Position numbers and translations under genes: made by a program. The notes beneath the pieces were generated by a model that saw only the letters and a program-made list of their open reading frames with translations, was not told the origin of the DNA and searched no databases. 64,000 nt of DNA, from assembly GCF_000315425.1 (NCBI RefSeq), contig NZ_JH992925.1, forward strand, positions 328,858-392,857, in the 5' to 3' direction. Origin of the DNA: Massilia timonae CCUG 45783 (GTDB lineage: Bacteria > Pseudomonadota > Gammaproteobacteria > Burkholderiales > Burkholderiaceae_D). Shown here one piece after another: positions 43,637-52,592 of this stretch (within the stretch, counting starts at the first letter, position 1; every line of letters starts with the position of its first letter).

Positions 43637-44298
43637 GTTTCCTGTTCCAGGGTGAGGGGCGGCATGGCGCGCTGCGACAGCGCGTCGGCCCGGGCATTCT
43701 TGTGGCGCGGGATCCAGCGCAGCCGCGCCTGCGGCAGGCGGGCCAGCAGGGCCAGCGCCTCGCTGCGCAGCAGCCCCAGCGCCGGCGCGCTGGCGCCATC
43801 GGGGGCATTGACGTCGTCGATCACGACCTGGCTGTCGCCCAGCACCAGCAGGTCGGTCGCGCCATGGTCGATGGCGGCGCGCAGCACGGCATTCAGGGCG
43901 CGGTATTCCGCTTCGCTGCTGTTGCCATGGCCGCCGTCGACGGAAAGTTCGCAGCGCTGGCCGGCCGGCCCTTCAAGCACGGCGCCCAGTCCGCAGCGGC
44001 CCGGGTTCGGCCGCGCCGAGCCATCGAACCAGGCGCGCCAGGCGCTGGCCTCCGGTCCCGCGCCGCGGGTGCGCGCGGCGGCGACGCTGGCCTGGCGCCG
44101 CGCGGCCTGCAGTTCGGCGTGCCGGCGCTGGGCCTGGCGCGCGGACAGCAGGCTGGCCAGTCCGGCGCTGCCGGCGCTGAGCGTCAGGGTGCGTTCCAGG
44201 GCATCGGCCTCCGGCATGCCGGTGCGCGCCGTCAGGCGCCGGGCGGCGGACAGCTCGGTCTTGAAGGCGGCGGCTTGCAGGATGGCGAGATCGATCAT
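43633..44298 (-). CDS. RNase HI-like protein
   Basis: 221 residues. A ~90-residue helical N-terminal region precedes an RNase H fold: WFDGSARPNPGRCG (first Asp), SSEAEYRAL (Glu), LLVLGDSQVVIDDV (Asp) and the last acidic residue in RHKNARADALS. All four positions of the DEDD site are present, so an active ribonuclease on RNA-DNA hybrids is plausible. The N-terminal extension is not the classic hybrid-binding domain. It is the first gene of a minus-strand operon running to the DMT transporter. Confidence 0.9.
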   Translation of the reverse strand: MIDLAILQAAAFKTELSAARRLTARTGMPEADALERTLTLSAGSAGLASLLSARQAQRRHAELQAARRQASVAAARTRGAGPEASAWRAWFDGSARPNPGRCGLGAVLEGPAGQRCELSVDGGHGNSSEAEYRALNAVLRAAIDHGATDLLVLGDSQVVIDDVNAPDGASAPALGLLRSEALALLARLPQARLRWIPRHKNARADALSQRAMPPLTLEQET

Positions 44299-44385
44299 GG
44301 CGAGAGCATAACCGATTCGCGATTGTTGACAGGTGTTAAGACTTTTGAAACACTCATCCCGTTGAACTCAACCACAGGAGAAGGT

Positions 44386-46305
44386 ATGCGTCAGAATCGC
44401 CGAGCTGTCAGTCTGTCCCTGTTCGCCATGCTCGCCGGCGCCGGCCTGGCGCCGGTGCAGGCCCTCGCCCAGGCCGCGTCGGCCAGGCCGCGCGCCCGGG
44501 CCGTCAAGCGCTACACCATCGAGCAGTTCATGGCGACGACCTCGCTCACCGGCGCCTCGTTCAGCAAGGACGAGAAGCAGATCCTGTTCAGCAGTAACGA
44601 GTCCGGCATCTTCAATGCCTACACGCTGCCCGTCGGCGGCGGCAAGCCGCGCGCGCTGACCGCGTCGAAGACCGACACCACCTACGCCGTCGGCTACTTC
44701 TACAACGACGACCGCATCCTGTTCACGCGCGATGGCGGCGGCAACGAGCAGAACCACCTGTATGTGCGTGAACTCGACGGAAAGGAACGTGATCTCACGC
44801 CGGGCGACAAGCTGAAAGCCTCGTTCGCGGGCTGGAAGCCGGACGGCAGCGGCTTCTACGTCGTCACCAACGAGCGCGATCCGAAGTTCTTCGATCTGTA
44901 CCTGTACGACGCCGCCACCTATGCGCGCACGGTGGTGTACAGGAACGACAGCGGCATGAACGTCTCGAGCATCAGCCGCGACGGCAACTGGCTGGCCTTC
45001 AACAAGCCCGCCACCACGTCGGACAGCGACGTCTATGTGTATGACGTGCAGGCGCGCGAGATGAAGCACGTCACGCCGCACAAGGAGCCGGCCAGTCATT
45101 CGGCCGAGACGTTCGACCCGGCGTCGAAGCGCCTGCTGTTCACGAGCAATGCGGAAGGCGAGTTCGCGCGCATCAAGGCCTATGACCTGGCCAGCGGCGC
45201 GACGAGCGACGTCGAGAAAGCCGACTGGGACCTGCTGGGCACCGGCTATTCGCGCAACGGCCGCCACCGCGTCAGCATGGTCAACCGCGACGGCAGCATC
45301 GAAGTGCGCCTGTATGACGATGCCGGCAACCCGGTGGCCTTGCCCAGGCTGCCGGGCGGCGAGATGCGCCAGGTGACGTTCTCGGAGAGCGGCAACCTGA
45401 TGGCGTTCTACCTCAACGGCGACCGCTCGCCCAGCAACCTCTACGTGCACGACTTCAGGAACGGCAAGACCACCCAGCTGACGCGCAGCCTGAACCCGGA
45501 GATCGATCCGAACGACCTGGTCGAGGCCGAGGTGGTGCGCTTCAAGTCCTTCGACGGCATGGTGATCCCGTCGATCTACTACCGGCCGAAGGGCGCGTCG
45601 CCGAGCGCGAAAGTGCCGGCGGTGGTGTTCGTGCACGGCGGGCCGGGCGGCCAGACCATGCGCGGCTACAGCGCCCAGATCCAGTACCTGGTCAACCACG
45701 GCTATGCGGTCCTGGGCATCAACAACCGCGGCAGCTCGGGCTATGGCAAGACCTTCTTCCGCGCCGACGACCGCAAGCACGGCATGGAGCCGCTGTGGGA
45801 TTGCGTCGAGGCCAAGACCTGGCTGGCCAGCCAGGGCTATATCGATCCGGAGCGCATCGGCATCATGGGCGGCAGCTACGGCGGCTACATGACCCTGGCG
45901 GCGCTGGCCTTCCGGCCCGAGGCGTTCAAGGTCGGCATCGACATCTTTGGCGTCAGCAACTGGGTGCGCACCCTGGAAAGCATCCCGCCGTACTGGGAAG
46001 CGCAGCGCAAGGCGCTGTACGACGAGATCGGCGACCCGGTCAAGGACAAGGACTTCCTGGTCGCGACCTCGCCGCTATTTCACGCCCATCACATCCGCAA
46101 GCCGCTGATGGTGATCCAGGGCGCCAACGACCCGCGCGTGATCAAGGCCGAGAGCGACGAGGTCGTCGAGGCGGTGCGCAAGAACAAGGTGGAAGTCGAG
46201 TACGTCGTGTTCGACGACGAGGGCCACGGCTTCTCCAAGAAAAAGAATGCGGCCGTGGCGAACGCCAAGATCCTCGCCTTCCTCGACAAGCACCTGAAGC
46301 CCTGA
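44386..46305 (+). CDS. S9 family prolyl-oligopeptidase-type peptidase, exported
   Basis: 639 residues. The signal peptide MRQNRRAVSLSLFAMLAGAGLAPVQALA is followed by a beta-propeller (about 45-400; FSKDEKQILFSS, FSESGNLMAFY) and an alpha/beta hydrolase domain. The catalytic triad is S497 (GGSYGGYM), D582 (GANDPR) and H614 (EGHGF). Probably a periplasmic dipeptidyl or oligopeptidase. The start ATG 44386 has AGGAGAAGG upstream; the frame stays open far upstream without a better start. Divergent from the RNase-H-like gene. Confidence 0.94.
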   Translation: MRQNRRAVSLSLFAMLAGAGLAPVQALAQAASARPRARAVKRYTIEQFMATTSLTGASFSKDEKQILFSSNESGIFNAYTLPVGGGKPRALTASKTDTTYAVGYFYNDDRILFTRDGGGNEQNHLYVRELDGKERDLTPGDKLKASFAGWKPDGSGFYVVTNERDPKFFDLYLYDAATYARTVVYRNDSGMNVSSISRDGNWLAFNKPATTSDSDVYVYDVQAREMKHVTPHKEPASHSAETFDPASKRLLFTSNAEGEFARIKAYDLASGATSDVEKADWDLLGTGYSRNGRHRVSMVNRDGSIEVRLYDDAGNPVALPRLPGGEMRQVTFSESGNLMAFYLNGDRSPSNLYVHDFRNGKTTQLTRSLNPEIDPNDLVEAEVVRFKSFDGMVIPSIYYRPKGASPSAKVPAVVFVHGGPGGQTMRGYSAQIQYLVNHGYAVLGINNRGSSGYGKTFFRADDRKHGMEPLWDCVEAKTWLASQGYIDPERIGIMGGSYGGYMTLAALAFRPEAFKVGIDIFGVSNWVRTLESIPPYWEAQRKALYDEIGDPVKDKDFLVATSPLFHAHHIRKPLMVIQGANDPRVIKAESDEVVEAVRKNKVEVEYVVFDDEGHGFSKKKNAAVANAKILAFLDKHLKP

Positions 46306-46329
46306 GCCGCATCCCGGCCGCGCCCTGGC

Positions 46330-46851
46330 TCAGTAGCGGTGAGGATTGTCCGGGCGGCGGTCGTGGCGGTTGCGCACGCCGTCGCCATCGCGGTCGCGGT
46401 CATGGCGGTCGCGGATGCCGTCGCGGTCCCGGTCGCGGCCATGGTGGCGGTCGTGCTTGTCGTGCTTGTCGTGCTTGTAGTGATGGCGGTCGCGATGGTC
46501 GCGGTAGTGGCCCGGCGGCGGGCCATAATGGTGGGCCGGACCGCGGTTCCAGCGCGACGGCTCCATCACCCAGCGTCCGCCGCGATGGTGCCAGCTCGGC
46601 GGGGCGTACACATAGCCGGGACGCGCGGCGACATAGTGGCCTCCCACCCAGTGGTGGCGGTGCGCGCGCCACTCCCAGTAGCCGGGCGCCCAGACGTAGC
46701 CGCGGCGCGGCGCTGGCACGACTTCATAGATGGGCGCCGGCGGCGCGGTGTTGATCACGACCGAGATATGCGGCTGGGCGTGCGAGGCTTGCGGGGTGAA
46801 GGCAGCGGCGCCGATGGCGACCAGGGCTGCAATCAAAATAGGGGATTTCAT
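46330..46851 (-). CDS. WxxGxW-repeat protein with His/Asp-rich tail
   Basis: 173 residues. A signal peptide (MKSPILIAALVAIGAAAFT...HA) leads into WxxGxW-like repeats (GYVWAPGYWEWRAHRHHWVGGHYV, then RPGYVYAPPSWHHRGGRWV), as in BcpO/YXWXGXW secreted proteins. The last 60 residues are His, Asp, Arg and Lys repeats (KHDKHDKHDRHH) and two runs with spaced Asp residues (DRDRDGIRDRHD, RDGDGVRNRHD) that resemble calcium-binding repeats. A metal-binding periplasmic or surface role is inferred. It is convergent with the peptidase gene. Confidence 0.85.
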   Translation of the reverse strand: MKSPILIAALVAIGAAAFTPQASHAQPHISVVINTAPPAPIYEVVPAPRRGYVWAPGYWEWRAHRHHWVGGHYVAARPGYVYAPPSWHHRGGRWVMEPSRWNRGPAHHYGPPPGHYRDHRDRHHYKHDKHDKHDRHHGRDRDRDGIRDRHDRDRDGDGVRNRHDRRPDNPHRY

Positions 46852-47024
46852 GTTCGTCTCCAGATCCTTGAGCGGATGCGCTGCAATATAGCAATCCGGG
46901 AAACGAAACGTGGCGTTTGAAGCAAGTTCTTACAACTGAAACAGATCAGCGGGCGGCGCAGCTTCGGGCCGCCGCGCGCCGCATCCTGGCGGCGCGTCGG
47001 CGCAGGCGATCCGACCTGCGGCGT

Positions 47025-47261
47025 TCACATGCGGCTCCCGACGGTGACGGTGTCCGCCGCCAGCAGCTGCGATTTTTCGGCAGCGTCCAGGCGCTTCGCG
47101 CTGACCTTGACGACCGCCATCTTGTCGCCGCTGGCGACGGCGGCATCGCTGACGTTGTAGCTGCTTGCATGGGCGTCGGGAATCCTGGCCAGGTAACCGG
47201 CCGGGACGGCGACCAGGGCGGCGGCGATGAAGATGGCTTCCATGTGCTTGAGGACGTTCAT
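47025..47261 (-). CDS. Small secreted hypothetical protein
   Basis: 78 residues: a hydrophobic segment MEAIFIAAALVAVPAGYLA that acts as signal peptide or anchor, then ARIPDAHASSYNVSDAAVASGDKMAVVKVSAKRL and a polar C-terminus with DTVTVGSRM. No family recognised. GGAG lies seven bases before ATG 47261. It stands alone between the WxxGxW gene and the start of the PBP-led cluster. Confidence 0.72.
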   Translation of the reverse strand: MNVLKHMEAIFIAAALVAVPAGYLARIPDAHASSYNVSDAAVASGDKMAVVKVSAKRLDAAEKSQLLAADTVTVGSRM

Positions 47262-47437
47262 TTTGCGGCTCCGTTTAGTGAGTAGTGAGGGGTGGTCGGT
47301 GTGTCGATGTGTCCACTGTAGGCCAGCCGCCGCCCCGTCTCCAGCGACATGCGACGAGCCGTAGAAAACGCGGAATGAGCTGCATCGGGAGGCGGATAAA
47401 GCCCCGGACAGGCTGTCTTTCACGCTCCCCCGGCTAG

Positions 47438-50400
47438 ATGAGCACGAAGGGCGCGTGGGCGCCACGTAACCACCGGATGACAGGCATGCTCGCCACCCTG
47501 ATCGACCAACTGGCCGCTTCGCGCACGGCGCGCCGGCGCTCCCGCAACCTGCGCGCAGGCGCCCGTCCGGCGTGCGCCGAGGCCGGCCGGTCGCTGTCCA
47601 TCGGCCCTGCCTGGCTGTGGGCCGTGCTGGTCGTGGTCCTGGGCGGCGCCGTCGCGCTGGCGATGCATGCGCGCGCGCTGCCGGACGGCGCCGCCGAGAC
47701 GCCCGGCGCGGTCGCGCTGGGCGCCCTGCAGCCGCTTGCGCCGGGGCTCGACTTCGTGGTCCCGCGCGAGAGCGGCGTCTCGCTCACCCAGCACGGGGGG
47801 CTGGCCCTGCTGGTGGCGAGCGGCATGCGCGCCGGCCCGGCGCTGCGGGTCGACCTGTGCACCCAGATGCTCGACCCGGCGCGGCCGCGCATGCTGCCGC
47901 TGCGGATCGGCTATCCCTTCGACGAGGCGGCGCGCATCGCGGGCGCGGCCAATGCACCGCCGCGCAGCGTGCTGCTGGCCCGATCCGGCTCGACGATGCC
48001 ACGCATCGACATCGCCGGCAATGCCGGCGCCGGCGCGACTGGCTTGACGCTCGCCTGGAACGCCGGCGCCGCAACGGCGGGCTGGATCGGCGATGCAAGC
48101 GCCGGCAACGTGACGCGCGCTCGCCAGGGCCAGGCCGTGCTGGGCAACAGCGGCTGGCTGCTGTGGGGCAGCGAGGCCCTGCGCTTCACGCGCCGGCCCA
48201 GCGCCGCCTGCCCGCAGGTGGGCGAGCTGGTGCTGCATCACTATCAGCCAGGCGCCGCTGGCGGCGCGGCCCTCGTGCAGGCCTTTCCGGCCCACGGCGC
48301 GAGCGTGGAGTTGCGCCTGGCGCCGGGCGCGTGGCAGGTGCCGCTGCGGCCTGGCCCCGGCATGGAAGACCAGGCGCTGTTCGAGGCGCTGCGCGCGCGC
48401 GGCCTGCTGCGCCAGGGGCGCGACGGTCTGGTCGAGCTGGCGCCGCGCGACCTGCTGGCCTGGCAGCAGGCCGGCCAGGAGGCGCGCGCGCCGCTGCCGG
48501 GCTGGGAAGATCACGTGCTGGACGCCGGCGACCGCCGCCTGCTCGAACGCCTGCATCACCGCGCCGACGGCGCTTATGTGCGCGAACAGGTGCGCATCTT
48601 TAACAGCGAGCGCCGGCTGGTGGCCTGGCGCACCCGGCCGGGCGCCGACGCGGTCTGGCATGCGCTCGTCGGCGGCGCGCCGACCCCGCGCGAAGCCGGC
48701 TTGCCGGTGGCCGCGATGCGCCTGTTCGCACGCCTGCCGGAAGGCTGGGAACCGTGGCAGCGGGTCGGCGGCTGGGATGGCGGCCGCCAGGGATCGCTGG
48801 TGACTTTGAATACACCGGCAACCGGCCAGCCGGTCGAGCTGCTGGTGGCGGGCCGGGTACGCGGCGTGACTGGTGCACGCGTGCTGGCCCAGGGTGCCTG
48901 CGACGGCCGCGCCTGCCCGGACCGCGAGGCGGTGCAGCGGCTGGTGCTGGCGCCGCTGGCCGGGGCGGCCGCGATCGCGGTGCAGGTCGAGCCGCTCGAC
49001 CTGGCGGCGATGTCGGGCAGCGCCGACGCCGCCTACCGCCACCTGGCCATGGTCGATGGCCGCCTGGCCTGGCAGGCGCTGCCCGCCGGCGGCAGCGGTG
49101 GAACACGGCCCGCCGCCGTACCGGTGCGCCTGCGCGACCGCCATGGCGAAGCGTTGTGGGCCGACGGCGCGCCGGCCGGAGCGGCGCTGGGCGCCGGCCT
49201 GGCGCCGTTGCTGGGCGTGCACCGCCAGCACGACGGCAGCGTGGCCGGCATGCTGGCGCGGCTTGGCGGCGCCGGCCACGTGGCGCAGCTGAGCCTCGAC
49301 CTGGACCTGCAGGCCAGGGCCCAGCAGCTCCTGGACTGCATCGGCCTGCGTGGCGGACGCTGGGACGGCCAGGCCTGTGTCGGCGGCCTCGATGCCCAGC
49401 CGGAGCGGCGCGCCGGCCTGGTGCTGCTGGATGCGGGCAGCGGCGACATCCTGGCCGCGGCCTCCAGCGGCGGCGGCCAGGCCGATCCGAGCCGCTGGGC
49501 AGAATTGCGCGACTTCGACCGCGCCGATCCGGCGCGCAGCCCACTGCGCAGCGCTGCCTTCCAGCACGACGGCGGCGCACACCGCGCGCCTGGCTCGACT
49601 TTCAAGGTGATCACCGCCCTCGGCCTGGAAGGGGCGGCGCGCGCCGACGCCCGCCTGGACGGCCTGCTGCAGGGTTTGTCCCTGCACGAGGTGGACCGGC
49701 TGGCGCAGGCGGGCGGCTACGATTTCCGCACCGGCGCGCCGAGTTATCCTTTCGATGGCAACCGGGCCCGCATCACCAATTTCCGCGACCAGATCACCAG
49801 CACCCGCGCCCAGGACGGCCGCCTGGGCCTGGCGCAGGCGATGGCGCACAGCGTCAACACCTGGTTCGCCTGGAGCGCCGAACTGAGCGACCGCACGCTG
49901 ATGGGACAGCCGGACGGCGGCATGCCGGGCGCGCGCGAACTGGAGCCGGGCGCGCTCGACACGGTGCGGCCGGTAGCGGCGATGGCGGCGCGGCTCGGCT
50001 TCGGCCAGCCGCTGCGGCTCGACGGCGGCCTGCTGCCGCCCGACTACCGCTGGGGCGAGTGGGACGCGTTGCAGGCCAGCGCCTCGCGCCTCGACCCGGT
50101 CCACAGCCGCCACGAACTGCGCCAGATGGCGATCGGCCTGCGCATGCAGGCCACGCCGCTGCAGATGGCGCTGGTGGCGGCGGCGGTCGGGGAGGGCCGC
50201 ACCGTGGCGCCGCGCCTGCTGCTGTCGCTCGACGGCCGCGCGGCGCAGGCGACGCCGGGCCAGGCCCTGGGCGTGCGCCTGGACCGCGTGCGCGCCGGGA
50301 TGAAGGGCGTGATCGACGGCGGCACCGCGGCCGGGGCGTTTCGCGGCGCCGGTTTCGACCTGCTCCGCCCCGGCCTGTACGGCAAGACCGGCACGGCGCC

Positions 50401-50611
50401 GGCCGGCCAGGACGAGCTGGCGACCGTCTGGTTCATGGGCTGGCTCGAGCCGGGCAGCCTGCCGGGCCAGACCGGGCGGCTGGCCTTCGCCGCATTCGTG
50501 AGCCATTCGGCGGCCACCGGCGGCGGCCATGCGGCCCCGGTCGTGGCGGCCCTGTTGCAATCGATGCAATCGGCAACAGAAGGGCAGTCGTTGGAAAAGA
50601 GGCACAAATAA
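47438..50611 (+). CDS. Large atypical penicillin-binding protein (transpeptidase domain)
   Basis: 1057 residues, far longer than ordinary class B PBPs. One TM segment at about 56-76 (AWLWAVLVVVLGGAVALAM) anchors a ~550-residue extracytoplasmic N-terminal part with no recognised domain, possibly carbohydrate-binding-like beta structure. The transpeptidase domain (about 630-1050) has the three active-site motifs: S720-T-F-K723, S805-V-N807 and K983-T-G985. It should be acylated by peptidoglycan stem peptides or act in a dedicated cross-linking reaction. It leads a plus-strand cluster with regulatory and signalling proteins, an unusual partner set for a PBP. Start is uncertain; 47438 lacks a clear ribosome binding site, and 47477 or 47486 are alternatives. 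Confidence 0.88.
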   Translation: MSTKGAWAPRNHRMTGMLATLIDQLAASRTARRRSRNLRAGARPACAEAGRSLSIGPAWLWAVLVVVLGGAVALAMHARALPDGAAETPGAVALGALQPLAPGLDFVVPRESGVSLTQHGGLALLVASGMRAGPALRVDLCTQMLDPARPRMLPLRIGYPFDEAARIAGAANAPPRSVLLARSGSTMPRIDIAGNAGAGATGLTLAWNAGAATAGWIGDASAGNVTRARQGQAVLGNSGWLLWGSEALRFTRRPSAACPQVGELVLHHYQPGAAGGAALVQAFPAHGASVELRLAPGAWQVPLRPGPGMEDQALFEALRARGLLRQGRDGLVELAPRDLLAWQQAGQEARAPLPGWEDHVLDAGDRRLLERLHHRADGAYVREQVRIFNSERRLVAWRTRPGADAVWHALVGGAPTPREAGLPVAAMRLFARLPEGWEPWQRVGGWDGGRQGSLVTLNTPATGQPVELLVAGRVRGVTGARVLAQGACDGRACPDREAVQRLVLAPLAGAAAIAVQVEPLDLAAMSGSADAAYRHLAMVDGRLAWQALPAGGSGGTRPAAVPVRLRDRHGEALWADGAPAGAALGAGLAPLLGVHRQHDGSVAGMLARLGGAGHVAQLSLDLDLQARAQQLLDCIGLRGGRWDGQACVGGLDAQPERRAGLVLLDAGSGDILAAASSGGGQADPSRWAELRDFDRADPARSPLRSAAFQHDGGAHRAPGSTFKVITALGLEGAARADARLDGLLQGLSLHEVDRLAQAGGYDFRTGAPSYPFDGNRARITNFRDQITSTRAQDGRLGLAQAMAHSVNTWFAWSAELSDRTLMGQPDGGMPGARELEPGALDTVRPVAAMAARLGFGQPLRLDGGLLPPDYRWGEWDALQASASRLDPVHSRHELRQMAIGLRMQATPLQMALVAAAVGEGRTVAPRLLLSLDGRAAQATPGQALGVRLDRVRAGMKGVIDGGTAAGAFRGAGFDLLRPGLYGKTGTAPAGQDELATVWFMGWLEPGSLPGQTGRLAFAAFVSHSAATGGGHAAPVVAALLQSMQSATEGQSLEKRHK

Positions 50612-50702
50612 GGTTCTTCTGCGCGCCTCAAGGCCGTGTTTGTATGGCATCATCTATTTCAATCCGCAAAAAATGCGGGGCGAAACAGAGGATGGGGTAG
50701 GT

Positions 50703-52010
50703 ATGCGTTTGCCGGGAACCCGGTATCAGGAGCACGGTTGGGAGCAGGTCCGCAAGCTGCTGGGACACTGCTCCCTGCAGGCGTGCGCCCGGATCAAGCC
50801 GGCCACCTTGCTCGACCCCGATCCTGAACAGTCGCTCGGCGCCTATGTCGACGCGGTCGCCCAGGCCCTGCATGCGGCCGGCGTGCGCACACAGGCGCAC
50901 GGCAACAGCTATGGCGACACCTGCGGCGAGCTGGCGCTGACCCTGGTCTACGAACTGCAGGCGCGCCCGGCCGACTGGGCCGCGCTGTGCGCGGCGGTGG
51001 CGGCCGAGCATGCGCGCATCGGCGCGTTCTGGAACGCAGCCGGCGGCGAGGCGCTGCTGCGCAAGAAATTCAACGACCTGTATGCCGTCCTGCGCGACAA
51101 GGTCGACAGCGACAATTACCAGGCCGCCTGCGGCCGTCCATGCAGCCCGAACCGCATGTATGCCTACCGCATGCTCGATACCGCCTGGCACGAGGTCGCG
51201 CGCCTGTTCGAGCTCTGGCGCGAGCACGCGCCGCAAGTCGGCGCCATCCTGGGACGCGAGGTCGTGGCGATGCCGATCGAAGCGCGCCAGTTGCGCACGA
51301 GCGGCGACTGCAAGCCCGAATGGATCATGCGCTGGAGCGAAAGCCTCGCGTTGCATACCGGCGCGCCGGGCCCGTTGCACACCAGGTCCAAGCGCTTCGC
51401 CAGCCTCAAGAACAGTCCTGACAAGATCGGCGCCATGCTGCGCGAGATCGGCGAATACGAGCTGCTGTCGGCCAACCGCGACCAGGATTGGCTGCACGAC
51501 GCGAGCCAGGCCCATGCCTGGCTGGACGACTACTGGCGTGTGCTGGATGAATCGGAACGGGGAAGCACGCCCGGCCCCGACCTGATCCTGGAGGCGCGGC
51601 AGGACGAGCTGGACGCCAGCGTCGGCGCCGAACCCGAGGCCGCGATCGATGGCGATCCGCTCGAGGCGCGCGAAGCCGCACGCCTGGCGCTGGTCGCCCA
51701 ACAGGTTTCACTCCCCCCCAACTATTCCTTGCTGGCGGCGCTGGCCGAGGACCGCGCCAGCTGGGCGGCGCGCCGGATGGCGCATGACTCCCTGCCGGTG
51801 CGGCTGGCGGTGTATCTCAAGCTGCTCGGCCCATTCGACGACAGCTATCCGTCCGAATGGCTGGATCCGCAGACCGGCGAGTTGCCGACGATGCAGCAGC
51901 TGGCCGGGCTGGACGGGATCTCGCTGCCGACCCTGCGCAAGCGGCGCGACGCCGCGATTGCGCGCCTGAACGAGATGGCGGGAATGGAGGAGGAAAGACG
52001 ATGGGCATGA
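50703..52010 (+). CDS. Unknown protein with sigma-region-4-like C-terminal HTH
   Basis: 435 residues, cytoplasmic. Most of the sequence gives no named domain; it is predicted largely helical. The last ~45 residues (ELPTMQQLAGLDGISLPTLRKRRDAAIARLNEM) resemble an HTH of sigma-70 region 4 or related DNA-binding helices, with an upstream region YLKLLGPFDDSYPSEWLDP. It may regulate the cluster (inference). GGGGTAGGT precedes ATG 50703. It follows the PBP by 91 bases; its stop overlaps the next gene by 10 bases, showing close coupling. Confidence 0.8.
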   Translation: MRLPGTRYQEHGWEQVRKLLGHCSLQACARIKPATLLDPDPEQSLGAYVDAVAQALHAAGVRTQAHGNSYGDTCGELALTLVYELQARPADWAALCAAVAAEHARIGAFWNAAGGEALLRKKFNDLYAVLRDKVDSDNYQAACGRPCSPNRMYAYRMLDTAWHEVARLFELWREHAPQVGAILGREVVAMPIEARQLRTSGDCKPEWIMRWSESLALHTGAPGPLHTRSKRFASLKNSPDKIGAMLREIGEYELLSANRDQDWLHDASQAHAWLDDYWRVLDESERGSTPGPDLILEARQDELDASVGAEPEAAIDGDPLEAREAARLALVAQQVSLPPNYSLLAALAEDRASWAARRMAHDSLPVRLAVYLKLLGPFDDSYPSEWLDPQTGELPTMQQLAGLDGISLPTLRKRRDAAIARLNEMAGMEEERRWA

Positions 52011-52567
52011 CGGAACTGGATCGCAAGCTGCAGGCCGGCGCCTTGCTGGGACGCCGGGTGGAAGGCGACCGCCTGGTGCTGGCCGACGCGGTGCTGGCGC
52101 AGGCGCTGGACGGCAGCCGACCCCTGACGGCGGGCGAACGCGCCGCGCTGCAAGCCTCGCCGCTGACCTTGCGCCGCCTGCGCCACCTGGCGGACAGCCG
52201 GCGCACGCAGGCGCAACCCGGCAACTGGCGCGGCAGCCGCGGCCTGTTGCGGGCCGCCGACAGCGGCAATGCCCTGGACCTGCTGCGCACCGACGACGGC
52301 ATGTGGCGCCTGCACTTCGTCGAGGCCGCAGGCAGCCTGGCCGTGGTCGTCCAGCTCGACCCGGAAGCGGCGGGGGCGGCCGGGGTGATGGCGGCGCGGC
52401 CGGCGATCCAGGTGCGCGATGGCCGCGGCGCCCTGGTACTGGAAGGACAACTCGATGCCGACGGCGAGTGCGAAGGCCGGTGGCCTTTCGCGGCGTCGCC
52501 CGCGGCGCATTTTCAGCAGCATGGAGCACGCTTCGAGGTCATCCCCGGCGTGAATCCAGTCACATAG
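52001..52567 (+). CDS. Hypothetical protein of the PBP/kinase cluster
   Basis: 188 residues, no signal peptide or membrane segment. A first part with GERAALQASPLTLRRLRHL is helical; a second part (about 85-165) has beta-like strands (DLLRTDDGMWRLHFVEA, LAVVVQLDP, IQVRDGRGALVLEGQLDADG). No family recognised. GGAGGAGG precedes ATG 52001, inside the end of the upstream gene, and the next gene starts 26 bases on, so it belongs to the operon. Confidence 0.78.
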   Translation: MGMTELDRKLQAGALLGRRVEGDRLVLADAVLAQALDGSRPLTAGERAALQASPLTLRRLRHLADSRRTQAQPGNWRGSRGLLRAADSGNALDLLRTDDGMWRLHFVEAAGSLAVVVQLDPEAAGAAGVMAARPAIQVRDGRGALVLEGQLDADGECEGRWPFAASPAAHFQQHGARFEVIPGVNPVT

Positions 52568-52592
52568 TAGTTCGGACATACCCGGAAGGACG

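Noticed and set aside
46400..46480. Short tandem repeat cgtgcttgt as a CRISPR or intergenic repeat
   Set aside because: It lies inside the coding region and encodes the HDK repeats; there are no spacers.
47420..50653. 1077-codon minus-strand frame opposite the PBP
   Set aside because: Biased Gln/Ala/Arg composition, no motifs; the PBP active-site motifs lie on the plus strand.
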